Program-made: the position numbers and the translations under genes
Source: Streptomyces seoulensis
GTDB lineage: Bacteria > Actinomycetota > Actinomycetes > Streptomycetales > Streptomycetaceae
DNA length: 64,000 bases
Direction of reading: 5' to 3'
Assembly: GCA_013364255.1 (NCBI GenBank)
Contig: CP054936.1
Coordinates: 2,758,853 to 2,822,852, forward strand
The notes under the pieces: model-generated
What the model was told of the DNA's origin: nothing
What the model saw: the letters and a program-made list of their open reading frames with translations, nothing else
Databases searched by the model: none
Shown: positions 1-7,549 of the stretch, piece after piece
Position numbering within the stretch: position 1 is the first letter of the stretch
How the letters are laid out: each line of letters starts with the position of its first letter

Positions 1-409
1 GGCGGGAGAACTTCTGGCCGCGCTTCTGGATCTCCTGCATCTTCTTCTCGATGGCCTTGAGATCCTCGGGCGTGAACGGCTTCTCGACGTCGAAGTCGTA
101 GTAGAAGCCGTCCCGGACCGGCGGGCCGATGCCCAGCTTGGCCTCGGGGAAGATCTCCTGCACGGCCTGTGCCATGACGTGCGCGGTGGAGTGGCGCAGG
201 ATGTCGAGGCCGTCCGGGGAGGAGATCTCCACGCCCTCGACGCTCTCGCCGTCCTTCAGCTCGTAGGCCAGGTCCTTCAGCTCGCCACCGACGCGGGCGG
301 CGATGACGGAGCGCTCGCCGGCGAAGAGGTCGGCGGCCGTGGTGCCCGTCGTCACCGTGCGCTCTTCCCGCTCGGAATCGCGTTGGATGATCACACGGAC
401 GTCTGACAC
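1..409 (-). CDS. thrS: Threonyl-tRNA synthetase, N-terminal part (runs off left edge)
   Basis: Charges tRNA-Thr in the cytoplasm. Only residues 1 to about 136 are inside the window. Residues 1-65 look like a TGS domain. HSTAH at 73-77 is the HxxxH motif of the second additional (editing) domain. The catalytic core lies beyond base 1. The start is GTG at 407-409, because GGAGAA sits about 7 bases upstream and the reading starts [13 protein letters not shown], as in actinobacterial ThrRS. A 101-bp gap with a hairpin separates it from the upstream same-strand gene, so it probably has its own promoter or leader. Family assignment is firm from the N-terminal sequence; I cannot judge whether the rest of the gene is intact. 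Confidence 0.93.
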   Translation of the reverse strand, partial: MSDVRVIIQRDSEREERTVTTGTTAADLFAGERSVIAARVGGELKDLAYELKDGESVEGVEISSPDGLDILRHSTAHVMAQAVQEIFPEAKLGIGPPVRDGFYYDFDVEKPFTPEDLKAIEKKMQEIQKRGQKFSR

Positions 410-445
410 CGGTTTCTCCTGACTGAAGGAAGCTTCACCGTGCCC

Positions 446-474
446 CGTTAGGCATGGCAATGCAATGCTTAACG
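446..474. terminator. Inverted repeat between an unknown gene and thrS
   Basis: The arms CGTTAGGCAT (446-455) and ATGCTTAACG (465-474) pair over 10 positions with one G-T mismatch, around a 9-base loop. It lies 37 bp past the stop of the upstream minus-strand gene and 37 bp before the thrS start. It could be that gene's terminator or a hairpin in the thrS leader. No T-box motif was recognised. Confidence 0.45.
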
Positions 475-510
475 GATGGTACCGAGCCACGGGCCAGCTC
501 CGCGAAACGG

Positions 511-1794
511 TTACCCAAGGTCCTCGGGCGGGTACGTCCCGCCGAAGAAGTCCGGGCCGCCCGGGTCCTCCCGCAGCCACTTCATCAGCCGGTCGCGTTC
601 CTCGTCGTCCACCGGGACGGGTGCGACCTCGCAGGCCCCGGTGAGCCGGCGGAAGCCGCCGCGGCTCTCCAGCCGGCCGAGCACCCGCACCGGCAGGCCG
701 ACGAGGTGGGCGTGGCCGGCGGTCCGGTAGTCCTCCTCGTCCAGGGCGACCCTGATGTAGGGCACCTCGGCGCCGGAGATCACCCGCAGCCGCACCGTGC
801 CCTCGCCGTGCGGCTGCGGTCGGCGCATGCGGACCACGGCGCCGGTGATCCGCGCGGGCACGGACGGCTCGGCGCGCAGATAGCGGGCGCCCGCCTCGCG
901 CAGCACCGGCAGGTCACCGGGCGAGAACTCCACCGCTCCGGCGGCGCAGTCGGCGGGGACGCCGGCGGCCGGCGCCCACTCGACGGCGATCCTGGCGCCC
1001 TCGGTGCCGCGCACCAGGGCGACCAGGGCCTCGGTGAGCTCCCGGCTGGCACCGGCCCGGACGGCGCCGTCGAAGGCGTCCAGCGATCCGGTGGCCCGCC
1101 GGTAGTCGACGGCCTCGCGCACGGCGTAGAGCGACTGGTGGAGGCGGACGGCGAGCGGGCGGCCGGGGGCGACGGGGACGAAGGCGGTCAGGTCGCAGCC
1201 GTCGGTGGCGGAGCCGACGAGGACGTGTTCGAGGGCGGCGCCGGCCGAGCGCCGGTGCCGTGCGCCGTGGTAGCCGGCCCGGGCGCGGGTGGCCAGGGCG
1301 GCGGCCAGCAGCGTCTGCCGGGCGGCCGAGCGCAGCCGTTCCTGGACGGTCCAGGGCGCGGCGCCGGCGCCGGCCGGACCGCCGGGCACGTCGCGCCACC
1401 AGTGGATCTCGTCGCTGGGGACGGTGAGGGCGACCAGCACGTCGCGGGCGGCGGCGGTGCGGCTGCGGGCGAGGGCGTCGAGGGCGTCGCCGAGCAGGTC
1501 GTCGCTGTCGGGGAAGGCCCGGCTCTCGGGCACCAGCAGGCTGGTGCGGTCGCCGCCGGGGCCGGGGGGCGACCAGCGGCCGTAGCGTCCGGCGGCGCCG
1601 CCGCGCCGCTGCCAGCCGTGCCGGCGCAGCAGCGCGCCGAGGACGGCGGGGTCGACGTCGGCGGGCCGGGGCGCGTGGCCCCAGGGCGGGTCGACGGGGT
1701 GCGGCCGGGCCGGGCGCGGCGGCTCGCCGAGCGGGCGGTGCGTGGGGTCGCCCGGAGGGCGGTGGGCGGGGTCGCCGTGCGGGCGGTGGGTCAT
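511..1794 (-). CDS. Unknown 427-residue protein coupled to a DUF4365 protein
   Basis: I do not recognise the family. The ATG at 1792-1794 overlaps the stop of the upstream gene as ATGA, and GGGAGG precedes it, so the two are translationally coupled. The N-terminus has about three degenerate copies of an 8-residue HRPxGDPx repeat (residues 3-27). The rest is soluble, rich in Ala, Arg and Pro, with no signal peptide and no membrane segment. The C-terminal 40 residues are acidic ([12 protein letters not shown], then [10 protein letters not shown]). High-GC codon use supports it as the true frame over the other frames. Partnership with the DUF4365 protein is inferred from the overlap only. Confidence 0.75.
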   Translation of the reverse strand: MTHRPHGDPAHRPPGDPTHRPLGEPPRPARPHPVDPPWGHAPRPADVDPAVLGALLRRHGWQRRGGAAGRYGRWSPPGPGGDRTSLLVPESRAFPDSDDLLGDALDALARSRTAAARDVLVALTVPSDEIHWWRDVPGGPAGAGAAPWTVQERLRSAARQTLLAAALATRARAGYHGARHRRSAGAALEHVLVGSATDGCDLTAFVPVAPGRPLAVRLHQSLYAVREAVDYRRATGSLDAFDGAVRAGASRELTEALVALVRGTEGARIAVEWAPAAGVPADCAAGAVEFSPGDLPVLREAGARYLRAEPSVPARITGAVVRMRRPQPHGEGTVRLRVISGAEVPYIRVALDEEDYRTAGHAHLVGLPVRVLGRLESRGGFRRLTGACEVAPVPVDDEERDRLMKWLREDPGGPDFFGGTYPPEDLG

Positions 1795-2357
1795 GGTCTG
1801 CCTCCCGTCCCGACCCGCGTCATGATCTCGCACAGGGCCCGGTCGTCGAAGATGCGCGCGGTCGGTATCCGCACGGTGGTGCGGGTCCGGCCGGTGATCG
1901 GGTGGCCGGCGAGGTTGATCCAGTAGCAGCAGTGCCTGAGGTCGAGCCGGTCGTGCCCGGCCCGCAGCCACTGGTCCGGGGAGCGGGGCACGATCATCAC
2001 GACGAGGATCTTGTGCACCGAGACCGGGGTGCGGGCGAGTTTCGCCAGGTGGGCGTTGTCCAGGGTGAAGGCGAAGGACCGGCCCGGCGGGTGGGGCGGC
2101 AGCTGGTACGTGCACTTCAGCTGCACCTTGACGGTCACCTCGTCGTCGACGGTGTGTCCGGGGGCGCTGTGGCTGACGTGCCAGTCGATGCCGTTGTCCG
2201 GGAAGGGCTGGGACAGCGAGCAGCCGGCCGCGGCGGCGACCGCGTGCAGATAGCCCACCTGCAGGGTCTCCATGCAGGCGGTGGTGGCGAGTGTGCCGCG
2301 CGGGGCGCCCGGGTGCTCGGGCGGCAGCCCGCCCCGCTCGGGCCGCGCTATCGCCAT
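1791..2357 (-). CDS. DUF4365 domain protein
   Basis: A 188-residue protein whose middle (CMETLQVGYLHAV, then DNGIDWHV and VKVQLKCT) matches my memory of DUF4365. That family has a restriction-endonuclease-like look, with a D...(V/Q)xK core, and is often found beside defence or DNA-processing genes. D at GIDWHV and K in VQLKCT are candidate metal/catalytic residues. The start chosen is ATG at 2355-2357 with GGGAAGG about 9 bases upstream; an upstream GTG-type extension of 39 codons is possible but runs into the promoter region. It overlaps the downstream unknown gene by 4 bases. It is divergent from the exonuclease gene, with a 191-bp shared promoter region. Confidence 0.75.
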   Translation of the reverse strand: MAIARPERGGLPPEHPGAPRGTLATTACMETLQVGYLHAVAAAAGCSLSQPFPDNGIDWHVSHSAPGHTVDDEVTVKVQLKCTYQLPPHPPGRSFAFTLDNAHLAKLARTPVSVHKILVVMIVPRSPDQWLRAGHDRLDLRHCCYWINLAGHPITGRTRTTVRIPTARIFDDRALCEIMTRVGTGGRP

Positions 2358-2398
2358 GGCCAACAGCCTTCCCAGCCGGAAGAGTTGAAAGGGTGAGT

Positions 2399-2411
2399 GG
2401 GGGAATCCCCC
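2399..2411. promoter_or_regulatory. G/C dyad in a divergent promoter region
   Basis: GGGGGAATCCCCC is a nearly symmetrical dyad in the 191-bp region shared by the divergent DUF4365 and exonuclease genes. It is a possible operator; no known consensus was recognised. Confidence 0.25.
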
Positions 2412-2548
2412 GGAGCGGGTCCGTGAACTGCAAAGACCCGTACTCCTGTTGTCTCCTTCCGGCGTACGGCGCAAACGGGGCGGGTATCACCGAACGGGCG
2501 GAAGACGGTGCGTCAGCCGCCCGAGGTGAGCGAGGAGTTGTGGTCGAC

Positions 2549-3277
2549 ATGACGTGCTGCTGGTACGAGGGGCCGCTGGCCGCCTTCGACACCGAGACCA
2601 CGGGCGTCGACGTCGAGACCGACCGCATCGTGTCGGCCGCCGTCGTCGTCCAGGACGCCCCGGGTACGCGGCCGCGGGTCTCCCGCTGGCTGGTGAACCC
2701 GGGGGTGCCGGTGCCGGTGGAGGCGACGGCGGTGCACGGACTGACGGAGGAGCGGTTGCAGCGCACCGGGCGCTGGCCGGCCCCGGTGATGTACGAGATA
2801 GCCGAGCAGCTGGCGGAGCAGGCGGCGCGGGGCCGGCCGCTGGTGGTGATGAACGCGCCGTTCGATCTGACGCTGCTGGACCGGGAGTTGCGGCGGCACC
2901 GGGCCTCGTCGCTGGAGCGCTGGTTCGAGGCGACGCCGCTCAGGGTGCTGGACCCGCGGGTCATGGACAAGCATCTGGACCGGTACCGCAAGGGCCGGCG
3001 CACGCTGACCGATCTGTGCGCGCACTACGAGGTGGTGCTGGCGGACGCGCACGACGCGGCGGCGGACGCGCTGGCCGCGCTGGAGGTCGTCCGCGCGCTC
3101 GGCCGGCGTTTCTCCACCCGGCTGGAGCGGCTGTCGCCGGCCGAGTTGCACGCGTTGCAGACGGGCTGGCACGCGGCGCAGGCCCGAGGGTTGCAGGCGT
3201 GGTTCGCGCGCAGCGGCGCCGAGGAGACGGTGGACCCGTCCTGGCCGCTGCGGCCGGAGCTTCCGGCGGCGGCCTGA
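2549..3277 (+). CDS. DnaQ-like 3'-5' exonuclease
   Basis: A 242-residue protein of the DEDDh exonuclease group (epsilon-subunit-like), expected to remove 3' nucleotides from DNA or RNA with two metal ions. The catalytic residues are visible: D14 and E16 in FDTETTG (ExoI), D106 in NAPFD (ExoII), and H168/D173 in DAHDAAAD (ExoIII). It stands alone without a polymerase domain, so it is either a free proofreading/repair nuclease or an oligoribonuclease-like enzyme. The start is ATG 2549, with GAGGAG 11 bases upstream; GTG at 2540 is an alternative. A hairpin and tRNA-Val follow on the opposite strand. Confidence 0.92.
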   Translation: MTCCWYEGPLAAFDTETTGVDVETDRIVSAAVVVQDAPGTRPRVSRWLVNPGVPVPVEATAVHGLTEERLQRTGRWPAPVMYEIAEQLAEQAARGRPLVVMNAPFDLTLLDRELRRHRASSLERWFEATPLRVLDPRVMDKHLDRYRKGRRTLTDLCAHYEVVLADAHDAAADALAALEVVRALGRRFSTRLERLSPAELHALQTGWHAAQARGLQAWFARSGAEETVDPSWPLRPELPAAA

Positions 3278-3301
3278 GCCCGCGCGCCGGGTCCGACACG
3301 A

Positions 3302-3347
3302 CGAGAGCGACGCGGTCCGCACGGCCGGCGGACACACGTCGCTCTCG
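3302..3347. terminator. Bidirectional hairpin between exonuclease gene and tRNA-Val
   Basis: CGAGAGCGACG (3302-3312) pairs perfectly with CGTCGCTCTCG (3337-3347), 11 bp, with a 24-base loop. It lies 24 bp past the exonuclease stop and just past the 3' end of the convergent tRNA gene. Confidence 0.75.
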
Positions 3348-3353
3348 CGATGG

Positions 3354-3425
3354 TGGGCGATACTGGGATCGAACCAGTGACCTCTTCGGTGTGAACGAAG
3401 CGCTCTCCCGCTGAGCTAATCGCCC
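3354..3425 (-). tRNA. tRNA-Val(CAC), copy 1
   Basis: A 72-base cloverleaf. The acceptor GGGCGAT pairs with ATCGCCC, and the anticodon stem CTTCG/CGAAG surrounds TTCACAC, giving anticodon CAC (reads GTG). The T arm has TTCGATC. CCA is not encoded. It differs at two positions from the copy at 4229-4300. Confidence 0.97.
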
Positions 3426-3464
3426 GGGAACGCACTGAACCATACAGGTCCCGGCGCCCTTCCT

Positions 3465-3911
3465 TCAAACCGTCCGGAGGCGGGCGGCCAGTCCGCGCCG
3501 TCCGGAGCGCATCATCAGCCGGTGGTTGAGCCGGAAGACCGGGCGGCCCGGCACGGCGAGACACCTGAGCAGGGGCGCGGTCACGTCGACGACCTGGTCG
3601 TAGCGGACGAGGGTGCCGGCGCCGTCCGGGGTGAGCGTCCAGCGGGCCCAGCCGTCCAGGTCGCCGGCGAGCGCCGCCTCCAGGACCCCGGCGGCCGGGT
3701 CCCGGCGCGTCTCGCGGACGGTGAAGCACAGGTCGTACGGCAGCACGGCGCGCACGCGCAGGGCGGCGGTGTCCGCGCCGGTGCGCCGCACCGCGCGGAC
3801 CTGCCGCCACCAGCGCGGGTAGTCCTCGACCCGTTCGAGCGCCTCGTACACGGCGGCGGGCGGGGCGCTCAGGGGCCATCGGCTGCGGAAGCGGTAGTGG
3901 CTCGGGTCCAT
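3465..3911 (-). CDS. SRPBCC (polyketide cyclase/dehydrase-like) protein
   Basis: A 148-residue single-domain START/SRPBCC fold, likely a soluble ligand binder. The start region YRFRSRWPLSAPPAAVYEAL and the WWRQVRAV element (about 35-45) are typical of the SRPBCC N-terminal strand-helix. The later LTPDGAGTLVRYDQVVDVT is the central strand pair. ATG 3909-3911 has GGAG 8 bases upstream. It lies between two tRNA-Val genes on the same strand. The ligand is unknown and no catalytic motif is visible. Confidence 0.85.
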   Translation of the reverse strand: MDPSHYRFRSRWPLSAPPAAVYEALERVEDYPRWWRQVRAVRRTGADTAALRVRAVLPYDLCFTVRETRRDPAAGVLEAALAGDLDGWARWTLTPDGAGTLVRYDQVVDVTAPLLRCLAVPGRPVFRLNHRLMMRSGRRGLAARLRTV

Positions 3912-4183
3912 GACGCTCCAGTGTGCCGGGCGAGGAATGTGACGGCCTTTCGGGAAATGCTTCCGGCGCTTATTTCCGGATGCCACTCCGGGACTTCCAC
4001 CAGAAAGACCGATACGTCTTAAAGTCGGCCTTCCTCTTGATCTGTTTGATGTGCGGGCGATTCTTCTCGAAAGGCGCAATGGTCTGATTGATCCACGGGG
4101 CACGGTCCAGCAAGAGGGTCGTGGGTGACGGTTCGTCACCATCCGGCGCGGCGGGTCGCCTTCGCCTCCGGCGGGCGGACACG
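3912..4183. other. Low-GC islet between two tRNA-Val genes, with a weak 70-codon ORF
   Basis: This stretch has visibly more A and T than anything around it, most clearly at 3936-4130 (for example TTATTTCC, GTCTTAAAGTC, GATCTGTTTGATG). A minus-strand frame at 3970-4182 gives a 70-residue basic peptide ending in FKTYRSFWWKSRSGIRK. I recognise no family in it, and its first third overlaps ordinary GC-rich DNA. It could be a decayed insertion next to tRNA, a small gene, or promoter DNA for the SRPBCC gene. Confidence 0.35.
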
Positions 4184-4221
4184 ACGACGGCCCGTCCGCG
4201 TGATCGCGAACGGGCCGTCGT
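4184..4221. terminator. Terminator of tRNA-Val copy 2
   Basis: ACGACGGCCCGT (4184-4195) pairs perfectly with ACGGGCCGTCGT (4210-4221), and the pairing continues outward past a 3-base ACG bulge. It starts 8 bp beyond the 3' end of the minus-strand tRNA-Val at 4229. Confidence 0.75.
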
Positions 4222-4228
4222 GTCCGGG

Positions 4229-4300
4229 TGGGCGATACTGGGTTCGAACCAGTGACCTCTTCGGTGTGAACGAAGCGCTCTCCCACTGAGCTAATCGCCC
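4229..4300 (-). tRNA. tRNA-Val(CAC), copy 2
   Basis: A 72-base cloverleaf, with acceptor GGGCGAT/ATCGCCC and anticodon loop TTCACAC, giving CAC. It is identical to copy 1 except in the D loop (AGTGGG against AGCGGG) and the T loop (TTCGAAC against TTCGATC). Confidence 0.97.
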
Positions 4301-4398
4301 GGGCACAGGAAGAACATTACCGCATGTCAGCCGGTGCTCGGGACCACGGTCGCGCACGCGGGCCCGGGGCCGGTCCGGACGGGCGCGCCGGGGGCCGG

Positions 4399-4872
4399 TC
4401 ACTGGTGGCGGATGCTCCAGGGCGGGACGAGGCCGAACTTCCACACGTAGATCCCGGCCAGCACCGCGACGATCACCAGTCCGGTCACGGTCAGGATGAT
4501 GTTGCGGCGGCGCACCTTGGGGTCGAGGGCCTTCTGGGCCGCCTCGGTGACCTTGCGCTTGGTCCAGCGCAGGACGAGCTGCGCCCAGACGAACTCGGTC
4601 GCCCAGATCGCCATGCCGCCGAAGATCACCACCCAGCCCGGTCCGGGCAGCGGCAGCATGACCACGCCGGCGGCGACCACCGCGAGACCGACGACGAAGA
4701 CGCCGACCTGCCAGCTCAGGTGCAGCGCCCGCCGGGACCGGACGAACTCCGGCGCCCGCGAGCCCAGACCCCGCCGGTCGCGCCCGTCGTCCGCCTCTTT
4801 CCCGTGTCCCTCCATCGTCGCTCCGTCCGACGCCGCCGCAACCTCGCCCGGCCGGTCACTCCCCGTATTCAT
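4399..4872 (-). CDS. PGPGW-motif membrane protein (TIGR02611-like)
   Basis: A 157-residue inner-membrane protein of unknown role. A charged cytoplasmic N-terminus of about 45 residues precedes transmembrane segments at about 52-72 (WQVGVFVVGLAVVAAGVVML), then LPLPGPGWVVIFGG, the signature of the TIGR02611/PGPGW families. A final segment near 127-147 (IILTVTGLVIVAVLAGIYVW) follows a basic loop. ATG 4870-4872 was chosen. A shorter start at 4815, with GGAG 5 bases upstream, is equally plausible and loses only 19 residues. It is divergent from ssgB. Confidence 0.85.
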   Translation of the reverse strand: MNTGSDRPGEVAAASDGATMEGHGKEADDGRDRRGLGSRAPEFVRSRRALHLSWQVGVFVVGLAVVAAGVVMLPLPGPGWVVIFGGMAIWATEFVWAQLVLRWTKRKVTEAAQKALDPKVRRRNIILTVTGLVIVAVLAGIYVWKFGLVPPWSIRHQ

Positions 4873-4978
4873 ACGTCGAAACCCTACCGGAGAGAAACCG
4901 GTCACCGGAATGGTCGTACCACCCGAACCGGTTCTCGGCCGGAAGAGTTACGTAAAGCCAGGCAAAACACGCAGAGGG

Positions 4979-5002
4979 GTTTACAACGGCACCGTAGGTG
5001 GC
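4979..5002 (+). promoter_or_regulatory. Candidate stress/sporulation sigma promoter of ssgB
   Basis: GTTT (4979-4982), 14 bases, then GGTGGC (4997-5002) lies 62 bp before the ssgB start. This partly fits the GTTT-N14-16-GGGTA-type box of SigH-class promoters. In S. coelicolor ssgB is reported to depend on SigH; assigning this particular site is inference. Confidence 0.35.
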
Positions 5003-5063
5003 ATGTCGATTTCGCCGACGTGCGAATCCCCGAGCGCACACTGAGCGAAAGGCCCTGGCGCTT

Positions 5064-5477
5064 ATGAACACCACGGTCAGCTGCGAGCTGCACCTGCGCC
5101 TCGTTGTGTCGAGCGAGTCATCCCTGCCTGTCCCCGCAGGCCTGCGGTACGACACGGCCGACCCCTACGCCGTGCACGCCACCTTCCACACCGGAGCCGA
5201 GGAAACCGTCGAGTGGGTGTTCGCCCGCGACCTCCTGGCCGAGGGGCTTCACCGTCCCACGGGAACCGGCGACGTCCGTGTCTGGCCGTCGCGCAGTCAT
5301 GGTCAGGGCGTCGTGTGCATCGCCCTGAGCTCCCCGGAGGGGGAGGCGCTGCTCGAGGCCCCGGCGCGGGCCCTGGAGTCCTTCCTGAAGCGAACCGACG
5401 CCGCCGTGCCCCCCGGCACGGAGCACCGGCACTTCGATCTCGACCAGGAGCTCTCGCACATCCTCGCGGAAAGTTAG
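5064..5477 (+). CDS. ssgB: Sporulation-specific cell division protein SsgB
   Basis: A 137-residue SsgA-like protein. In streptomycetes SsgB is placed by SsgA at future septum sites and recruits FtsZ to start sporulation septation. The whole protein reads as SsgB: MNTTVSCELHLRLV, LRYDTADPYAVHATFH, EWVFARDLLAEGL and the C-terminal HFDLDQELSHILAES. The length equals the S. coelicolor protein. ATG 5064 is chosen because it gives the conserved N-terminus; GAAAGG lies 11 bases upstream. It is monocistronic, with two hairpins downstream. This is one of the strongest indications that the source is a sporulating streptomycete. Confidence 0.97.
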   Translation: MNTTVSCELHLRLVVSSESSLPVPAGLRYDTADPYAVHATFHTGAEETVEWVFARDLLAEGLHRPTGTGDVRVWPSRSHGQGVVCIALSSPEGEALLEAPARALESFLKRTDAAVPPGTEHRHFDLDQELSHILAES

Positions 5478-5561
5478 CGGGAGGCCCGGCGAGCCCCTTC
5501 GAGCCGCCCGTCGCCGTCCACTCGGGGAGACGGCCCGGGCCACGACAACCGCATAGGGAAG

Positions 5562-5599
5562 CACCGGTGCCGGTTCCCCGCGGGGAGCCGGTGCCGGTG
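5562..5599. terminator. ssgB terminator hairpin
   Basis: The arms 5562-5579 and 5582-5599 pair over 18 positions including three G-T pairs (CACCGG..TTCCCC with GGGGAG..CCGGTG). The innermost pairs must open to form a loop. It begins 85 bp past the ssgB stop. Confidence 0.7.
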
Positions 5600-5640
5600 C
5601 GCCCGTGCACCGCCACCGGTCGCGGTGACGCACGGTGACC

Positions 5641-5665
5641 GCCGGCCGCCTCGGGGGCGGCCGGC
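5641..5665. terminator. Second hairpin after ssgB
   Basis: GCCGGCCGCC (5641-5650) and GGCGGCCGGC (5656-5665) form a perfect 10-bp stem with a 5-base loop. Confidence 0.55.
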
Positions 5666-5786
5666 GCACCCGTGCGTCCGCCGCGGCCGACGCGTGCGCC
5701 GCCGCCCTGCCCGGCTGACCGGCCGAGCCACTACCATCGGCCAGCATCGACGGGCGTGTGCCCGATCCCCAGGCAGGGAGCGAAAC

Positions 5787-6347
5787 GTGCTGATCACCCA
5801 CGACACCCGGTGCGCGCTGGACACCGTGGTCGATCTGGTGAACACCGCGCCGGAGGACGACGCGGCGCCGGACGGGCTGGCGGACGTCACGGCCCTCGCG
5901 GACTTCGTGCGCGGCCACGACGTGAGCGACATCGGCGTGCTCTCGGAGTTCGACCTCTCGGCGGTGCGCCGCATCCGCGGCCGGTTCGCCGGGATCTTCG
6001 CGGCCCCCGACCCGCGCGCGGCCGCCCACATGATCAACGAACTGGTGGCCGCGGCGGGCACCACACCGCGTCTGACCGATCACGACGGCTACGACTGGCA
6101 CGTCCACTACTTCGCCCCCGGCGCCTCGGTGGCCGATCACCTCGCCGCGGACTGCGGGATGGCGCTCGCCTTCTTCGTGGTGGCCGGGGAGCAGGAGCGG
6201 CTGCGGCGCTGTGAGGCCCCGGACTGCCGGCGCGCCTTCGTCGACCTGTCCCGCAACCGGTCGCGGCGCTACTGCGACAGCCGGACCTGCGGCAACCGGC
6301 TGCATGTGGCCGCGTACCGCGCGCGACGCAAGGAGGCCACGGGCTGA
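5787..6347 (+). CDS. CGNR zinc-finger protein (ABATE domain)
   Basis: A 186-residue probable DNA-binding regulator. The N-terminal two thirds resemble the ABATE domain (ALDTVVDLVNTAP at the start), and the C-terminus is a CGNR zinc finger. The presumed zinc ligands are C142, C147, C163 and C168, in RRCEAPDC and YCDSRTCGNR. GTG 5787 is chosen because AGGGAG lies 8 bases upstream and no later start keeps the conserved LDTVVDLVN segment. It appears to be a stand-alone gene. Its target is unknown. Confidence 0.9.
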   Translation: MLITHDTRCALDTVVDLVNTAPEDDAAPDGLADVTALADFVRGHDVSDIGVLSEFDLSAVRRIRGRFAGIFAAPDPRAAAHMINELVAAAGTTPRLTDHDGYDWHVHYFAPGASVADHLAADCGMALAFFVVAGEQERLRRCEAPDCRRAFVDLSRNRSRRYCDSRTCGNRLHVAAYRARRKEATG

Positions 6348-6447
6348 CGGCCGGCGCCGTACCGGGTGGGCCGGCGTCGCCGGGCGGATGGCGCCCCGGT
6401 GGTGTCGTGGTCCCCGGCGGGTGACGCCGAGGAGCCACGGTTACGGC

Positions 6448-6600
6448 TCACAGCAGCAGCAGGTCGTGCAGCGCAGCCATGAGCAGCAGCATCCCGATCA
6501 CCGCAAGGAAGATCATCAGCGGCGGCTGGGATAGGGCGAAGAGGCAACCGCGCGGCTCGTCCTTCGACGGCGCGGCCTCGCTCTGTGTCGTATCCACCAT
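6448..6600 (-). CDS. Small single-pass membrane protein, 50 residues
   Basis: A 50-codon frame from ATG (6598-6600) to TGA. The first 20 residues are polar (MVDTTQSEAAPSKDEPRG). They are followed by one hydrophobic stretch (FALSQPPLMIFLAVIGMLLL, about 21-40) and a short tail ending HDLLLL. Third-position GC and the polar/hydrophobic layout look coding. The ribosome site is weak (only GCGAG before the ATG). I know no named family; it resembles the many small membrane proteins of streptomycetes. The gene to its right (6836-7288) is on the same strand 235 bp away. Confidence 0.6.
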   Translation of the reverse strand: MVDTTQSEAAPSKDEPRGCLFALSQPPLMIFLAVIGMLLLMAALHDLLLL

Positions 6601-6835
6601 CTCGCGGCGATGATGACGCAGAGTGCGCCGCCCACGCGATCAAGACGCACGAAATGTCCGGGAGTTCGCCGATTCTCGTGATCTTCGCTTCGGATCGGCC
6701 CGGGTACTGATCGTTTCCGGGGCACCCCTTGGACGCCCCCGGCTCACCAGGCGGACACCCGCAGGTCGTCCCCGGGGCGCCCGGGACTCCGGCCCGGCCC
6801 GCCCGTCGGCCGGGCCGGCCGTCCTGTGCCGTGCT

Positions 6836-7288
6836 TCATATGCCGTGCTTCTTGAGGATGGCCTCGATGTCGCTGAAGTCGTCCTCGCTCCGGGGCTTGC
6901 CCTGCGGCCGGGCGGCCGCGGGCCGGGCGGCCGGGCCTGCGGCCGCGCCCAGGGACGGCGTCGACGCCGCCGGGGCCACCGCGTCGCCTCCCGCGGCGCG
7001 GGCCGCCGCCCGGCGCTCCTTGCGGGTGCCGCCGCGGCGGCGCTCCACCGCGCGGGTCGTCGCGAAGAGCGCCCAGGCGCAGCCGAGCAGGACGAAGCCG
7101 GCCCAGGCGGTGGGGCTGAAGGCCGTGTCGGCGAGCCAGCCGACGACGCCGGTCATCACCAGGCCGACCGGGACGAGGGCGTAGGCGGCGATGCGCGCCG
7201 CCGCGAGGAAGCGCTTGCGGTAGGCCGTGACCGCGGCGATGCCGAGGCCGGCCGCGGAGACGGCGGAACAGACGGTCTCGGCAATCAT
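6836..7288 (-). CDS. Three-pass membrane protein with conserved acidic tail
   Basis: A 150-residue protein. Hydrophobic segments lie at about 3-22, 33-54 and 62-80. An Arg/Ala/Pro-rich linker follows, and the C-terminal peptide is EDDFSDIEAILKKHGI. ATG 7286-7288 follows AGGAGG at ideal distance. I recall similar actinobacterial proteins mislabelled as cellulose synthase because of the tail; nothing here supports glycosyltransferase activity. It is divergent from the DsbA-like gene. Function unknown. Confidence 0.82.
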   Translation of the reverse strand: MIAETVCSAVSAAGLGIAAVTAYRKRFLAAARIAAYALVPVGLVMTGVVGWLADTAFSPTAWAGFVLLGCAWALFATTRAVERRRGGTRKERRAAARAAGGDAVAPAASTPSLGAAAGPAARPAAARPQGKPRSEDDFSDIEAILKKHGI

Positions 7289-7549
7289 CCGGTCCTCCTG
7301 GGCATGGCTCGCCGGTCGGGCAGTTCGTCCCTTCCATCCTGCACCGCTCCCCTCCTCCGGGGCCACGCTCCCGGCGGACATCAGGGACATCTCCGGGTCG
7401 CCTCCTTCGCAGGTGCCGGTCGCCGGGCCGGTCCGGGAGGCGGCCCGGCCGGGGCCGGCCCGCACCCGGGCGGCGCCCCGGGCCGTCCGGCCGGCGTCCG
7501 CGGCCGCTCCGGATTGGGTCCTGTGCGGCGGGCCTGGGAGACTGGGCGC

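Larger units (their letters stand above)
5478..5786. other. ssgB to CGNR-gene spacer: hairpins, no gene
   Basis: The 309-bp spacer holds two GC hairpins near its left and middle parts (5562-5599 and 5641-5665) and the 5' flank of the CGNR gene, including ACTACCATCGG at about 5729. No coding frame is convincing. Confidence 0.7.

Noticed and set aside
511..3003. A single 830-codon minus-strand frame spanning the unknown gene and the exonuclease region
   Set aside because: The upstream part is antisense to the exonuclease and in the wrong frame relative to DUF4365; the ATG at 1794 with GGGAGG is the true start.
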